Origin: Microbacterium halophytorum
GTDB lineage: Bacteria > Actinomycetota > Actinomycetes > Actinomycetales > Microbacteriaceae
Assembly (NCBI RefSeq): GCF_002970975.1
Contig: NZ_KZ672984.1
Location: 62,001-126,000, forward strand
Length of the DNA stretch: 64,000 bases
Direction of reading: 5' to 3'
Part shown: in pieces, positions 63,268 through 64,000 of the stretch
How positions within the stretch are numbered: position 1 is the first letter of the stretch
How the letters are laid out: every line of letters starts with the position of its first letter
Notes under the pieces: model-generated
What the model was told of the DNA's origin: nothing
Database searches by the model: none
Seen by the model: the letters and a program-made list of their open reading frames with translations, nothing else
Program-made: the position numbers and the translations under genes

Positions 63268-64000
63268 TCCGTCGTCGCCCCCTCGGCACCGCCCGGGTAC
63301 GTCTTGCGGATCTCTGCCATCGCCTTGCGCACGGCGATGACAGACGCATCGCGTGCCCGCACCAGTTCGTCGAAGCGACGGTCGCCGACCTCGTAGTCGC
63401 ACCCGGCGACAACCGCGTCACGCAGCTCCGGAGTGAGTTCCGGGGCATCGAGGCGCGTCCAGGGCGACAGCAGAGACGGCCCGAAGTGGTCGAGCATGTG
63501 GGCCATTCCGCCCTCGCCGCCGGCGAGATGGAAGGTGAGCATGGGGCCCTGCAGCGGCCAGCGGAGGCCCGGTCCGTCGGTGATCGAGCGATCGATCTGC
63601 TCGACGGTCGCCTCGCCGTTCTCGACCATGTGCAGCGCCTCGCGCCACAGCGCCTCCTGGAGCCGGTTGGCGATGAATCCAGGTACCTCTCGATTCATCC
63701 GGATGACGGACTTGCCGATCGCGTCGTACCACTCGGCGGCCCAGTCGACCACCTCTTCGCTCGTGCGCTCGCCGCCGACGACCTCGACGAGCGGAATCAG
63801 GTAAGGCGGGTTGAACGGGTGCCCGACGACCAGGCGCGCGGCCTGCTGATCGTCGGTCAGCTTCTCGGCCATCTCCGTCATCCCGTACCCGGATGTCGAG
63901 GAACCGATCACGACATCGGCCGGCGCGGCCTGCGCGATGTCGGCGAGCAGCTGCTGCTTGAGCCCGAGGTTCTCCGGCGCCGATTCCTGGACGAAGCCGA
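63264..64000 (-). CDS. lcdH: L-carnitine dehydrogenase (C-terminal part)
   Basis: About 245 C-terminal residues are present; the NAD-binding N-terminus lies beyond the right edge. The fold is 3-hydroxyacyl-CoA dehydrogenase: IGSSTSGYG, then VVGHPFNPPYLIPLVEVVGG with the catalytic His, and VPGFIANRLQEALWREALHM. The segment GPGLRWPLQGPMLTFHLAGG, followed by GMAHMLDHFGPSLLSPWT, is characteristic of L-carnitine dehydrogenase, which oxidises carnitine to 3-dehydrocarnitine. The overlapping thioesterase gene supports this. A plain 3-hydroxyacyl-CoA dehydrogenase is the alternative. Confidence 0.82.
   Translation of the reverse strand, partial: GFVQESAPENLGLKQQLLADIAQAAPADVVIGSSTSGYGMTEMAEKLTDDQQAARLVVGHPFNPPYLIPLVEVVGGERTSEEVVDWAAEWYDAIGKSVIRMNREVPGFIANRLQEALWREALHMVENGEATVEQIDRSITDGPGLRWPLQGPMLTFHLAGGEGGMAHMLDHFGPSLLSPWTRLDAPELTPELRDAVVAGCDYEVGDRRFDELVRARDASVIAVRKAMAEIRKTYPGGAEGATTE

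Overview
The window is chromosomal DNA of a high-GC Gram-positive actinobacterium. Lsr2, a DtxR/IdeR-type iron regulator with all metal ligands, malate:quinone oxidoreductase, an XPB-type helicase, a DUF3027/cold-shock pair, GTG/TTG starts and very high third-position GC together suggest Microbacteriaceae, probably Microbacterium or a close relative. This is inference from gene content; no database was searched. No rRNA, prophage, transposase or CRISPR array was seen. One tRNA, tRNA-Arg(CCU), is present.

Layout. 1-3.7 kb: housekeeping genes (GNAT, galU, 5-formyl-THF cyclo-ligase, FmdB-like, mscL). 3.8-7.5 kb: a large helicase-like protein with degenerate ATPase motifs. 7.7-15.9 kb: SorC-type regulator, ribose-type ABC importer, DhaK-DhaL sugar kinase, RpiB-type isomerase and SDR, best read as a D-threitol/D-erythrulose pathway feeding D-erythrose 4-phosphate. 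16-19.2 kb: an orphan PD-(D/E)XK-like gene, an alkyltransferase-like protein coupled to a Tag glycosylase, and lsr2. 19.2-23.7 kb: SDR/XRE divergent pair, a membrane protein and a DesKR-like two-component system. 23.8-28.5 kb: siderophore importer with an iron box and siderophore-interacting protein. 28.5-32.2 kb: repeats, tRNA-Arg, HNH endonuclease and two paralogous M23 peptidases with matching promoters and structured leaders. 32.2-39 kb: ideR, serC, DUF3027, cold-shock protein and an XPB helicase with its partner. 39-45.9 kb: a GDPD-inositol-monophosphatase fusion with an ABC importer and LacI regulator. 46-48.4 kb: two-component system. 48.7-56.1 kb: mqo, a LacI-galT-galK locus and asd, surrounded by palindromic repeats. 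56.2-64 kb: a carnitine-type operon (dehydrogenase, thioesterase, esterase) followed by a peptide/nickel-type ABC importer.

Two themes cross the window. First, at least a dozen genes appear to be leaderless: a TA-N3-T hexamer sits 6-8 nt before the start codon, and this was used to choose starts. Second, three unrelated families of short structured intergenic repeats occur (23.7/28.6 kb, 48.4/50.3 kb, 54.6/54.8 kb). The first shows base-pair covariation between copies. The second brackets mqo in inverted orientation. The paired M23 leaders and the repeats are the best candidates for undescribed biology.
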